Shown here one piece after another: positions 33,250-40,970 of a stretch of 64,000 nt of DNA. A program made the translations under genes and the position numbers. Positions within the stretch are counted from its first letter, which is position 1, and each line of letters starts with the position of its first letter. The stretch is taken from positions 3,497,388 to 3,561,387 of the forward strand of contig AP019702.1 in assembly GCA_006739055.1 (NCBI GenBank), in the 5' to 3' direction. The notes under the pieces were generated by a model. The model did not search any database and was not told the origin of the DNA. It worked only from the letters and a program-made list of their open reading frames with translations. The stretch comes from Allostella vacuolata. Lineage in GTDB: Bacteria; Pseudomonadota; Alphaproteobacteria; ATCC43930; Allostellaceae.

Positions 33250-34557
33250 TCAGTTCATGAAGCTGGGAAGATACAGAGAGATGATCGGGAAGCTGATCAG
33301 CAGCGCCAGCGTGACCATGTCCGTGGCGATGAACCAGGCGGCGCCGCGGAAGATGGTGGTCAGGGATATGGCGTTGCCGAGCGTGCTCTTCATCACGAAG
33401 ACGTTGAGCCCGACCGGCGGCGTCACCAGGCCGATTTCCAGCAGCTTGACCACGATGATGCCGAACCAGATCAGGTCGATGCCGACCTGCTGCAGGATCG
33501 GGATCATGATCGGGGCCGTCAGCAGCATGATGCCGATCGAATCGATGAAGCAGCCGAGCAGCAGGTAGACCGCGCAGATGATCAGGATGACCAGCAGGGG
33601 CGAGGCCTCCGCGCCCAGAAGCAGCCCCGTCAGCGACCCCGGCACGCCCGTCAGGCCGAGGAAGCGGCCGTAGAGACCGGCCCCCACGGCGATGATGAAG
33701 AGCGAGGCGGTGCCCTCGGCCGCCAGCCGCACGGCGCTGCCCAGCGCCTTGACCCGGAGCTGGCGCCGGACCATGGCGATGCAGATGGCCAGTGCCGCGC
33801 CGATCGCGCCGGCCTCGGTCGGGGTGCACCAGCCGGAATAGATGCCGCCCAGCACGCCCACGATCAGGACCGGCAGCGGCCAGGCGTCGCGGAGGGCGGA
33901 AATGCGCTCGGCCATGCCCGGGCGCTGCTCGATGTCGGGTGCCAGCGACGGCTTCAGCTTCACCCGGATGATGATCATCGCCGAGAACATCAGGGCCGAC
34001 AGCAGCCCCGGCAGGATGCCGGCCACGAACAGCTTGCTGACCGAGACCCCGGCAAAGACGGCGTAGACGACCATCAGGATGCTGGGCGGGATCAGCGAGC
34101 CCAGCGTGCCGGCCGACGCGACGCTGCCGGCGGCAAGGCCGGGATCGTAGCGATGGCGCAGCATCTCCGGCACGGCGATCCGGCTCATGCCCGCCGCGGT
34201 CGCCACCGACGAGCCGGAGGCGGCGGCGAACAGGGTGCAGGCGGCGACCGAAGAGACGGCGAGACCGCCCGGCATACCGGCCAGGAAGACCCGCGCGGCC
34301 CGAAAAAGGTTGGTCGTCAGCCCGGTTTCCGTGCAGATGTATCCCATGAGCATGAACATGGGTACGGCCGACAGCGACCAGTCGCCGATCAGCTCGAACG
34401 GCACGGTGGTGAGGAGGGAGAACGAAACCCGGAAATTCGCGATGATCGCGAGGCCGACGAACGCGATGGATGCCAGCGCCACGCCGATCGGCACCCGCAG
34501 AAGCAGGAGCACGATGAGCATCGGCATGCTGAGGTAACCGATCGTCAAGCTGCTCAT
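33250..34557 (-). CDS. dctM: TRAP transporter large permease (DctM)
   Basis: A 435-residue ion-coupled permease of the DctM family, with about 12-13 hydrophobic helices starting at residue 5. Typical segments are VPMFMLMGYICTETGL near 65-80, GSLIPPSILMVVY near 150-162 and LVTPPVGLNVFVMK near 365-378. ATG at 34557 is chosen over a frame from 34623 because it starts directly before the first helix. It uses a Na+ or H+ gradient with a small permease and a periplasmic binding protein; those two are encoded 1-4 kb away in other transcripts (35475-36614 and 37964-38500). First gene of the hyu operon, divergent from the XRE-cupin regulator. Confidence 0.93.
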   Translation of the reverse strand: MSSLTIGYLSMPMLIVLLLLRVPIGVALASIAFVGLAIIANFRVSFSLLTTVPFELIGDWSLSAVPMFMLMGYICTETGLTTNLFRAARVFLAGMPGGLAVSSVAACTLFAAASGSSVATAAGMSRIAVPEMLRHRYDPGLAAGSVASAGTLGSLIPPSILMVVYAVFAGVSVSKLFVAGILPGLLSALMFSAMIIIRVKLKPSLAPDIEQRPGMAERISALRDAWPLPVLIVGVLGGIYSGWCTPTEAGAIGAALAICIAMVRRQLRVKALGSAVRLAAEGTASLFIIAVGAGLYGRFLGLTGVPGSLTGLLLGAEASPLLVILIICAVYLLLGCFIDSIGIMLLTAPIMIPILQQVGIDLIWFGIIVVKLLEIGLVTPPVGLNVFVMKSTLGNAISLTTIFRGAAWFIATDMVTLALLISFPIISLYLPSFMN

Positions 34558-34691
34558 GCGCCCTAACTCTCCCCCTGCCAGCGCCGCGATGTCCCGGCGA
34601 AATCCCGTTCCGAAGCAGGTCATGCACGAACGGGACCCCGGGGGAGCCGCCCCCGCCCCCGCGAAGCAAACCCGTGACCAAATGGCGCAAT

Positions 34692-34733
34692 TTCACTATA
34701 GGAAGTGGGGTGAAGAAATGTCACGAAAATTTC
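34692..34733. promoter_or_regulatory. AT-rich operator/promoter region with two inverted repeats
   Basis: In the 220-bp gap between divergent dctM and the XRE-cupin gene, an unusually AT-rich stretch holds TTCAC (34692-34696) with GTGAA (34710-34714), and next to it GAAAT (34715-34719) with ATTTC (34729-34733). The adjacent regulator is the obvious candidate to bind here. Exact promoter boxes are not clear. Confidence 0.4.
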
Positions 34734-34777
34734 AGCGTACCGATGCTCGGTAGCGACCACGGGAGTAACGACGACCC

Positions 34778-35416
34778 ATGGCACGGCAACCCTCATCCCG
34801 CATGACGGCATCCGGCGCCGTCCTCGCCGATCCGGCAGAGATCGATCCCCCATCCGACCTGCAGGGCTGGGACGGCCGGCAGCTCCATGAACTCCGCCGC
34901 GCCCGCGGCCTGACCCTGAAGGAACTGTCGATCGCCAGCGGCCTGTCGATCGGCCTCCTCAGCCAGTTGGAGCGCGGCATCTCCGCCCCCACCATCCGCT
35001 CGCTACAGGCCGTTTCCAAGGCGCTGAAGATCCCGCCCAGCTGGTTCTTCCAGACCCAGGACGGCGCCGAGCCGGGCGAGCAGAGCATCATCGTCCGCCA
35101 GGGGCGCGGCCGGCTGATGGCCTTCTCCAACGATTTCCGCAAGGAGCTGGTGACGCCCGACCTGTCGGGCGCCCTGGAGGGGCTGCTGGTCACCATCGAG
35201 CCGGGCGGCTCCTCCGGCCCCCGTCCCTACCACCATCCGGGCGAGGAGATGGGCTTCGTCCTGGCCGGCGAGATGGAACTGTGGGTGGAAGAGGTCCGCT
35301 ACCACCTGCAGACCGGCGACAGCTTCCGCTTCCGCAGCGAGCGGCCGCACCGCTTCGCCAACCCGGGCGCCAAGCCGGCCCGGGTGCTGTGGGTGGTCAC
35401 CCCGCCCTTCTACTGA
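34778..35416 (+). CDS. XRE-family transcriptional regulator with cupin sensor domain
   Basis: A 212-residue regulator: helix-turn-helix at about 32-86 (LHELRRARGLTLKELSIASG and LSQLERGISAPTIRSL) followed by a cupin_2 effector domain at about 130-205, with PYHHPGEEMGFVLAGEMELWV and GDSFRFRSERPHRF. PuuR-type relatives control amine or amino acid catabolism. Being divergent from the dctM-hyuAB-FAD-tauD-M20 operon, it is the likely local regulator, sensing a substrate or intermediate in the cupin pocket. GGGAG upstream is rather far from ATG 34778, so a slightly later start is possible. A strong palindrome follows the gene. Confidence 0.9.
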   Translation: MARQPSSRMTASGAVLADPAEIDPPSDLQGWDGRQLHELRRARGLTLKELSIASGLSIGLLSQLERGISAPTIRSLQAVSKALKIPPSWFFQTQDGAEPGEQSIIVRQGRGRLMAFSNDFRKELVTPDLSGALEGLLVTIEPGGSSGPRPYHHPGEEMGFVLAGEMELWVEEVRYHLQTGDSFRFRSERPHRFANPGAKPARVLWVVTPPFY

Positions 35417-35435
35417 TCCGGGCGAAGCGTCGAAC

Positions 35436-35461
35436 GGGGCGGCGGCGCGCGCCGCCGCCCC
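35436..35461. terminator. Perfect 26-bp palindrome between convergent genes
   Basis: Two perfect 13-base GC arms (35436-35448 and 35449-35461, GGGGCGGCGGCGC and its complement) meet without a loop, midway between the stops of the XRE-cupin gene and dctP. It probably acts as a bidirectional terminator, although T-runs are absent on both sides. Confidence 0.55.
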
Positions 35462-35474
35462 GCCTCCGACCGGC

Positions 35475-36614
35475 CTACTTCAGGCCGTAGGTCTTGGGAT
35501 CGACCTTGTCGAAGAGTTCCTTCTTCAGGATCTCGTAGCGCTTCTGCTCGTCCATCGGGTCGACCCCGGCGAAGAGCTTCTCCCACTTCTCCACCGACGC
35601 CTTGTACTCGGCGACGACCGCCTCGGCGACCGAGAGCTCGACCTTGAACTTCTGCTGGGACATCTTGCCCAGTTCCTTGGCGTCCGCCGCGATGAACTTC
35701 TCGGTCGCGGCGACCAGGTCGGCAGTGGGCTTCACCATCTGCACACCCTTGCCGCCCATCTCCTTCTCGGTGTCGACGGTGTTGCGGATATAGGCGATCG
35801 ACGAGCGCACCGAGGCGCGGGCCGCCTGGTCCAGCAGCATCGCGCGCTGCTCGGGCTTCAGGCCCTTCCAGAAGCCGGGGTTGTAGCCCCACATCGGGCC
35901 GGAGAAGTAGACCCCGAGCGGCAGGTCGACGACGTACTTCGAGACGTCCCACCAGCTGCGCGACTTCAGCGATTCCAGCGGGTTCATGCCGCAGTCGAGC
36001 GTGCCGCGCTCCAGCCCGGTGAAGATCTCGCTCGACGGCACGTTGACCGACACCGCGCCCATGGCCACCGCCCAGCGGTCCCACAGGCTGCCCGGCATGC
36101 GCAGGCGCTTGCCCTTGATGTCGGACAGGGACGAGATCTTGGTGCGGCACAGCAGCAGGTAGGGCGACGTCGAGTAGCCGCCGCCATAGACGACGCCGAC
36201 CTTCTTGTACTCCGCCTGGATCGCCGCGTTCTTGAACGACACCTCGGTGCTGGCCGCCAGCGAGACGTAGATGTCCGAGTTGTACAGGGACATGTCGGCC
36301 AGCACGTTGGTGATCGGCAGCTCCGACGGGGTGTAGGTGCCGGCGTGGTAGGCGACCGTCGCCAGCCCGTCGCGGATGCCGGGCAGCGTGGAGCGCGCGG
36401 GCACCAGCGAGCCGCCGAGGAACACCTTGAAGGTGATGGCGCCGTTGCTGGCCTTGGCGACGTCCTTCGCCCATTCCGTGTAGTTGTAGACCGAGAACGG
36501 GTGGTTCTGATCGAGGAAGTTGTTGGCGATGTATTCCGCCCCTGCCGCCGGAGCGGCTACGGCCCCCGAAAGGGCGATCGCCAGTGCCGCGCCGCGCATC
36601 GAAATCCGCTTCAT
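35475..36614 (-). CDS. dctP: TRAP transporter periplasmic substrate-binding protein (DctP family)
   Basis: A 379-residue binding protein. The signal peptide covers about residues 1-26 (MKRISMRGAALAIALSGAVAA...AGA). Typical DctP features are HPFSVYNYTEWAKDV near 38-52, the central ligand-Arg region LSDIKGKRLRMPGS near 163-176, and FTGLERGTLDCGMNPLES near 197-214, where a carboxylate ligand is usually clamped. ATG at 36614 has AGGAGG upstream. It lies 24 bp downstream of an Old Yellow Enzyme gene and is cotranscribed with it. It should serve the DctM and DctQ encoded nearby. TRAP ligands are nearly always carboxylates, which restricts the substrate of the whole region. Confidence 0.9.
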   Translation of the reverse strand: MKRISMRGAALAIALSGAVAAPAAGAEYIANNFLDQNHPFSVYNYTEWAKDVAKASNGAITFKVFLGGSLVPARSTLPGIRDGLATVAYHAGTYTPSELPITNVLADMSLYNSDIYVSLAASTEVSFKNAAIQAEYKKVGVVYGGGYSTSPYLLLCRTKISSLSDIKGKRLRMPGSLWDRWAVAMGAVSVNVPSSEIFTGLERGTLDCGMNPLESLKSRSWWDVSKYVVDLPLGVYFSGPMWGYNPGFWKGLKPEQRAMLLDQAARASVRSSIAYIRNTVDTEKEMGGKGVQMVKPTADLVAATEKFIAADAKELGKMSQQKFKVELSVAEAVVAEYKASVEKWEKLFAGVDPMDEQKRYEILKKELFDKVDPKTYGLK

Positions 36615-36638
36615 GCTGCTGCCTCCTGTTCCTGACGT

Positions 36639-37835
36639 CTATTCCGCCGCCGCTTCCGATACGGCGAGCGTCCTGCTTCGCACCTTGAGCCACCAGCCAT
36701 AGGCGGGCGGCCATTCCTCGAAGGCCTCCGGACCACGCAGCGCGACTGCCGCCTGGGCCGGCCAATGGGGATTGAAGAGCGCCTCGCGGCCGATCGCCAC
36801 GAAGTCGGCGCGGCCCTCGGCGACGATCGATTCCGCCAGGCGCGGGTCGCGGATCAGGCCGACCGCCATGGTCCGCAGGCCGGTGTCGCGGCGCACGCGC
36901 TCGGCATAGGGCACCTGGTAGCCGGGCTCGCGGCGGACCACCGCCGTCGTGGTGCGCCGGCCGAGCCCGCCCGACGAACAGTCGACGACATCGACCCCAT
37001 GGTCGGCGAAGGCCCGGGACAGAGCCACCGTCTCGTCCAGCGTCCAGCCGCCGTCGGCATCGTCGACGCAGGACAGGCGGAAGAAGATCGGCTTGTCGGC
37101 CGGCCACTCCGAGCGGGCGGCGTCGGCCACCTGCAGCGCGTAGCGCATGCGGTTCTCCAGGCTGCCGCCATACTCGTCCTGCCGCGTGTTGGAGAGCGGC
37201 GACAGGAACGAGTGGATCAGGTAGCCGTGGGCACCGTGGATGTTGAGCGCCTCGAAACCCGCCTCGCGCACCCGGCGGGCGGCGGCGGCGAACTGGTCGA
37301 GGCTGACCTGGATCTCGTCCCGGGAAATCTCCTGCGGCGTCGGCCAGCCGGGATTGGCCGGGATCGCCGAGGCCGACACGGTCGGCCAGGGGTGCTCGCC
37401 GCGCAGCGCCACGTCCGCGTCGGACATGGGATTGAAGCCGTGCCAGGGCCGCTGCACGCTTCCCTTGCGCCCGGCATGGTTGATCTGCGCGCCGGGGACC
37501 GCGCCATGGGCGGCGATCGCCTCTGCCAGGCGGGCCAGCGGGGCAATCTGCCGGTCCTCCCAGGCGCCGATGTCGCCCCAGGTCAGCCGGCCTTCGGGAC
37601 AGATGCCGAGCGCCTCGGTGAAGACCAGCCCCGCGCCGCCGACCGCATAGGCCGACAGGTGGCGGGTGTGCCAGTCGGTCGGCATGCCCTCGGCCGTGCC
37701 TGCATACTGCTGCATCGGCGAGATGACGATGCGGTTGCGGAACCGGACGCCGCGGACGGTGATCGGGTCGAGCACGCTCGCGGCCTGCGCTGGGCTCGGG
37801 CTTTGCGTCGGGCTCGGGCTTTGCGCTGGGCTCAT
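36639..37835 (-). CDS. Old Yellow Enzyme family NADH:flavin oxidoreductase (YqjM/XenA-like)
   Basis: A 398-residue FMN-dependent ene-reductase with TIM-barrel fold. Signatures: NRIVISPMQQYAGTAEGMPTDWH near 35-57 (FMN site, with Gln in place of the common Cys after Met), INHAGRKGS near 118-126, and the catalytic-site block NIHGAHGYLIHSFLSPLSN near 197-215. Relatives reduce activated C=C bonds, for example in heterocycle degradation. ATG 37835 is taken; the N-terminus has a short SPSPTQSPSPAQ repeat. It forms an operon with dctP, so the reduced substrate is probably imported by the TRAP system. A paralogue lies at 40971-42131. Confidence 0.9.
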   Translation of the reverse strand: MSPAQSPSPTQSPSPAQAASVLDPITVRGVRFRNRIVISPMQQYAGTAEGMPTDWHTRHLSAYAVGGAGLVFTEALGICPEGRLTWGDIGAWEDRQIAPLARLAEAIAAHGAVPGAQINHAGRKGSVQRPWHGFNPMSDADVALRGEHPWPTVSASAIPANPGWPTPQEISRDEIQVSLDQFAAAARRVREAGFEALNIHGAHGYLIHSFLSPLSNTRQDEYGGSLENRMRYALQVADAARSEWPADKPIFFRLSCVDDADGGWTLDETVALSRAFADHGVDVVDCSSGGLGRRTTTAVVRREPGYQVPYAERVRRDTGLRTMAVGLIRDPRLAESIVAEGRADFVAIGREALFNPHWPAQAAVALRGPEAFEEWPPAYGWWLKVRSRTLAVSEAAAE

Positions 37836-37883
37836 GGAGGCGTACCCTTCTTCAATCGACGATGTCGGCACGACAATGAAACT

Positions 37884-37903
37884 TGTTGAAGGATATTTCA
37901 ACA
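37884..37903. promoter_or_regulatory. 20-bp palindromic operator candidate
   Basis: TGTTGAAGGATATTTCAACA has perfect 7-base arms and a 6-base spacer, in the 128-bp gap between the divergent Old Yellow Enzyme gene and dctQ. Its AT content stands out against the surrounding GC-rich DNA. Perfect symmetry and position point to a dimeric regulator controlling both directions. Confidence 0.6.
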
Positions 37904-37963
37904 TGACCCATCGTCGGTCGAACGGATTGAACCGGCCGGCCGGCCGGTGGAAGGGACGGCGGA

Positions 37964-38500
37964 ATGGGCTGGTATGATCGGGTCGCGACCGGGGCGGCCA
38001 AGCTGCTGATGTGGGTCGGCTGCTGCGCGGTGGTGCTGATGGCCCTTCATGTGACCTGGGACGTGGTCCAGCGCACCTTCTTCGGCCGCGGCATGCTGGG
38101 CACGACCGAGATCGTCTCGTTCTACTACATGGTGGCCGTGGTCTGCTTCCCGCTCGCCTGGATCGAGCGGCGCGACGAGCACATCAACGTCGAGATCCTC
38201 TACCAGCGCATGCCCGTGGGCATCCAGCGGCTGATGAGCCTGTTCGCCGTGCTGTGCTCGGCCGGCTTCTTCTCGGCCTTCGCCTATCGCTCCTGGCTCG
38301 ACGCGCTGAGCGCGTTCTCGACCGGCGAGACGATGATGGGCTATGCCGAGATCGCCATCTGGCCCGCGCGCTTCATCCTGCCGATCTCGTTCGCGCTCGT
38401 GGTCGTCGTCTGCGTCGGCCAGATCGGCCGGCTGCTGCTCGGCGCGCCGCCCGCCGGGTCGGCCGCCGCACCCGAGGAGGACGCCACCTTCCGCGCCTGA
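37964..38500 (+). CDS. dctQ: TRAP transporter small permease (DctQ)
   Basis: A 178-residue membrane protein with four hydrophobic helices (about 12-34, 48-68, 88-110, 132-155). The segment GTTEIVSFYYMVAVVCFPLAWIERRDEHINVEIL near 45-78, especially RRDEHINVE, is the DctQ signature. It completes the TRAP system with DctM and DctP but is transcribed in the opposite direction from both, divergent from the OYE-dctP unit. ATG 37964 has a GGCGGA sequence directly upstream. An MFS transporter gene follows after 28 bp. Confidence 0.9.
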   Translation: MGWYDRVATGAAKLLMWVGCCAVVLMALHVTWDVVQRTFFGRGMLGTTEIVSFYYMVAVVCFPLAWIERRDEHINVEILYQRMPVGIQRLMSLFAVLCSAGFFSAFAYRSWLDALSAFSTGETMMGYAEIAIWPARFILPISFALVVVVCVGQIGRLLLGAPPAGSAAAPEEDATFRA

Positions 38501-38528
38501 TCCGCCGCGGCCGCGCCGGGGGCGCCCC

Positions 38529-39743
38529 TTGAGCGACCTTGCCCCGCGCCCGGCCGCCGGCCCGGTCATCGCGCTTACCCTGACGCACCAGGTCGCGGTG
38601 TCGCTGGCGGCGGCGACGTTTCCGATCCTGCTGCCGGCTCTGGCCGGGGACGCAGGGCTGGGCGGCGACGCCGCCGGGGCCTATGCGATGGCGCTCTATG
38701 CCGGCGCCATCCTCGCCACCTTCTTCTGCCAGGCAGGCTTCGCGGCCGCCGGCATCGCCACCACCAGCACGCTCTGCGTGCTCCTGGCCGGGCTGTCGCT
38801 GCCGCTGATCCTGCCCGGCACCCTGCCGGCGGTGCTGGTGGCGGGCGCCCTGGTCGGCGTCGGCTACGGGCCGACCACCCCCGCCAGCTCCTCGATGATC
38901 CTGCCGTTCGTGCCGGCGGGCCGGGCCAACTTCCTCTTCTCGCTGCGCCAGACCGGGGCGCCGCTCGGCGTGCTGTGCGCCGGGCTGCTGATCCCGCCCC
39001 TGGTCGGGCGGATCGGCTGGGCCGACACGGTGCTGGTCGTGGCGGCCCTGGTCACGCTCGCCGCACTGGCCGGGGTCCGGTTCGCGCGCCGCCTCGACCG
39101 GGTGCTGGAGCGGCCGCGGGTCGACCTGCGCCGCACCCCGCGGGCGGTCGCAGCAGCGCTCGCCCGCCGGCCGCTGCGGCGCCTCATCTCGGTCTCGTGC
39201 CTGTTCGCCGCCATGCTGGCGACGGTCAACGCCTACATCCCCTACAGCGTCGCGACCCTGGGCCAGACCTCGCTGACGGTCGCCGGCTGGGCCGCCGCCT
39301 CGGCCCAGGTCGGTGCCGTCGCCGGCCGCCTCTTCTGGGGCGCCCTGGCCGACCGCATCGGCGCCATGGGCCGGGTGCTGGCGATGCTGGGGGTCGGCAT
39401 GGCGGTCGCGGTGGCGCTGCTCGCCTCGATCCGGCCCGACTGGCCGGTGGTGGCGATGCTGGGCGCGGCCTTCGCGCTGGGCGCCACCGGCGCCGGCTGG
39501 GGCGGGCTGGTGCTGGCCGAGGTGACCCGGATCGTGCCCCGGGCAGAGGTCGGCACCGCGACCACCGCGCTGATGGTCTTCAACTATATCGGCGTCTTCA
39601 TCGGCCCGCCGCTGGTGGCGGGCGCCCTGCTCGCCACCGGCAGCCTGCCGCTGGCCTTGCTCACCCTGATCGCGGGGTCGCTGACCGGCGCCGCGATCGC
39701 CTGGTTCGGCCTGAAGGCCGCCCCGTCCGCCGACCGCGGCTGA
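38529..39743 (+). CDS. Major facilitator superfamily transporter
   Basis: A 404-residue polytopic protein with twelve likely helices. MFS marks include SLRQTGAPLG near 140-149, the helix 4/5 substrate region, and WGALADRIGAMGRVL near 270-284, corresponding to the cytoplasmic loop motif between helices 8 and 9; the loop 2-3 motif is poor. The start is TTG 38529, with a GGGGGCG stretch upstream; no better start exists before the first helix. It follows dctQ closely, hence probably one transcript. Direction and ligand are unknown; an uptake or efflux partner for the same catabolic substrate is plausible. Confidence 0.85.
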   Translation: MSDLAPRPAAGPVIALTLTHQVAVSLAAATFPILLPALAGDAGLGGDAAGAYAMALYAGAILATFFCQAGFAAAGIATTSTLCVLLAGLSLPLILPGTLPAVLVAGALVGVGYGPTTPASSSMILPFVPAGRANFLFSLRQTGAPLGVLCAGLLIPPLVGRIGWADTVLVVAALVTLAALAGVRFARRLDRVLERPRVDLRRTPRAVAAALARRPLRRLISVSCLFAAMLATVNAYIPYSVATLGQTSLTVAGWAAASAQVGAVAGRLFWGALADRIGAMGRVLAMLGVGMAVAVALLASIRPDWPVVAMLGAAFALGATGAGWGGLVLAEVTRIVPRAEVGTATTALMVFNYIGVFIGPPLVAGALLATGSLPLALLTLIAGSLTGAAIAWFGLKAAPSADRG

Positions 39744-39780
39744 CCCGGGCGGCGTCCCGTCCGGCCCCCTGCCCCGCGCG

Positions 39781-40905
39781 CTACGCCGCGTCCGGCAGGG
39801 GGTCGAGCGACCGGCAGTCGTCGGCGTCCCAGCCGATCTCGACCGGCTCGCCCGGCGCCGGCAGGGCGGCGCCGGCTGTGCTCGCCAGCTTCACGACGAA
39901 CCCGCTGGTGCCCGGCACCGCCAGGCGGGCGCGAACATGGTCGCCGTGATAGATCAGCTCCTCCACCCGCGCCACGATCCGGTTGTCGGGTGCGGGGCCG
40001 CCCTCCAGCCGGCGGACGCGTTCGGGCCGGATCGACAGGGTGGTCGCCCCGCCGGGCGCGATCCCGCCGGCGGCCAGCGCACGGACCGGGAAGCCGCCCG
40101 TGGTCTCGACCAGGCAGTGGCGGCCGTCGACCGCGCGCACCCGGCCGTCCAGCCGGTTGCTCTCGCCGATGAAGCGGGCGACGAAGGCCCGGGTCGGCCG
40201 CTCGTAGATCTCGTCCGGCGGGCCCACCTGCTCCACCCGGCCATCCTTGAAGACGGCGATGCGATCGGACAGGGTCAGCGCCTCGGACTGGTCGTGGGTG
40301 ACGTAGACGATGGTGACCCCGAGCCTGTCATGGATGTGCTTGATCTCGAGCTGGAGCTGCTCGCGCAGCTGTTTGTCGAGCGCGCCCAAGGGCTCGTCCA
40401 TCAGCACGATGTCGGGTTCGAAGACGAGTGCCCGGGCCAGCGCCACCCGCTGCTGCTGCCCACCCGACAGCTCGGCCGGGCGGCGGCGGCCATGGCCCGG
40501 CAGCCGCACGAGGTCGAGCGCCTTCTCGGCCCGGCGGCGCGCGTCCGCGCGCCCGATGCCGCGCACCGACAGCGGGAACTCCACGTTCTCGGCCACCGTC
40601 ATGTGCGGGAAGAGGGCGTAGTGCTGGAAGACGACGCCGATGTTGCGGCGATGGGGCGGGATGCGGCGCACCGAGCGGCCGTTGACCAGGATGTCGCCGG
40701 CGCTCGGCGTCTCGAACCCGGCCAGCATCATCAGCGAGGTCGTCTTCCCGGATCCGGAGGGGCCGAGGAAGCTCACGAACTCGCCCCGGTCGATCGCCAG
40801 GTCGAGCCCGCGCACCGCCGCCGTCTCGCCGCCATAGGTCTTCGACACGCCGACGAAGGCGACCAGCGGGTCGACGGACGGCCGGGTCTGGACGGCGGCG
40901 GTCAT
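39781..40905 (-). CDS. Orphan ABC transporter ATPase, PotA/UgpC type with TOBE domain
   Basis: A 374-residue ATPase, complete: Walker A GPSGSGKTT near 48-56, Q-loop VFQHYALFPHMTVAEN, signature [15 protein letters not shown], Walker B IVLMDEPLGALD, H-loop THDQSEA, and TOBE domain from about 250 with LSIRPERVRRL. No permease or binding protein gene adjoins it, so its partners must be encoded elsewhere, or it serves the polyamine-type system at 20038-22765, which already has its own ATPase. ATG 40905 has AGGA about eleven bases upstream. It is the third minus-strand gene after ridA and the second Old Yellow Enzyme gene. Confidence 0.88.
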   Translation of the reverse strand: MTAAVQTRPSVDPLVAFVGVSKTYGGETAAVRGLDLAIDRGEFVSFLGPSGSGKTTSLMMLAGFETPSAGDILVNGRSVRRIPPHRRNIGVVFQHYALFPHMTVAENVEFPLSVRGIGRADARRRAEKALDLVRLPGHGRRRPAELSGGQQQRVALARALVFEPDIVLMDEPLGALDKQLREQLQLEIKHIHDRLGVTIVYVTHDQSEALTLSDRIAVFKDGRVEQVGPPDEIYERPTRAFVARFIGESNRLDGRVRAVDGRHCLVETTGGFPVRALAAGGIAPGGATTLSIRPERVRRLEGGPAPDNRIVARVEELIYHGDHVRARLAVPGTSGFVVKLASTAGAALPAPGEPVEIGWDADDCRSLDPLPDAA

Positions 40906-40970
40906 GGTACGGTGTGTCCTGGCCTCGATCAGCATGGACCAGGGGCAAGGCAGGAACCGTACCAGCCGGA

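Noticed and set aside
28183-34566. A 2,127-codon open frame on the plus strand
   Set aside because: It is antisense to six well-recognised minus-strand genes (TauD, FAD oxidoreductase, hydantoinase A/B, DctM). Its translation is low-complexity Arg/Ala/Gly/His-rich with no domain. GC-rich codon use with few stop codons on the opposite strand explains it.
35475-37107. A 565-codon frame covering the TRAP binding protein and part of the Old Yellow Enzyme on the same strand
   Set aside because: It is an out-of-frame reading of two genes with clear signal peptide, family motifs and ribosome binding sites.
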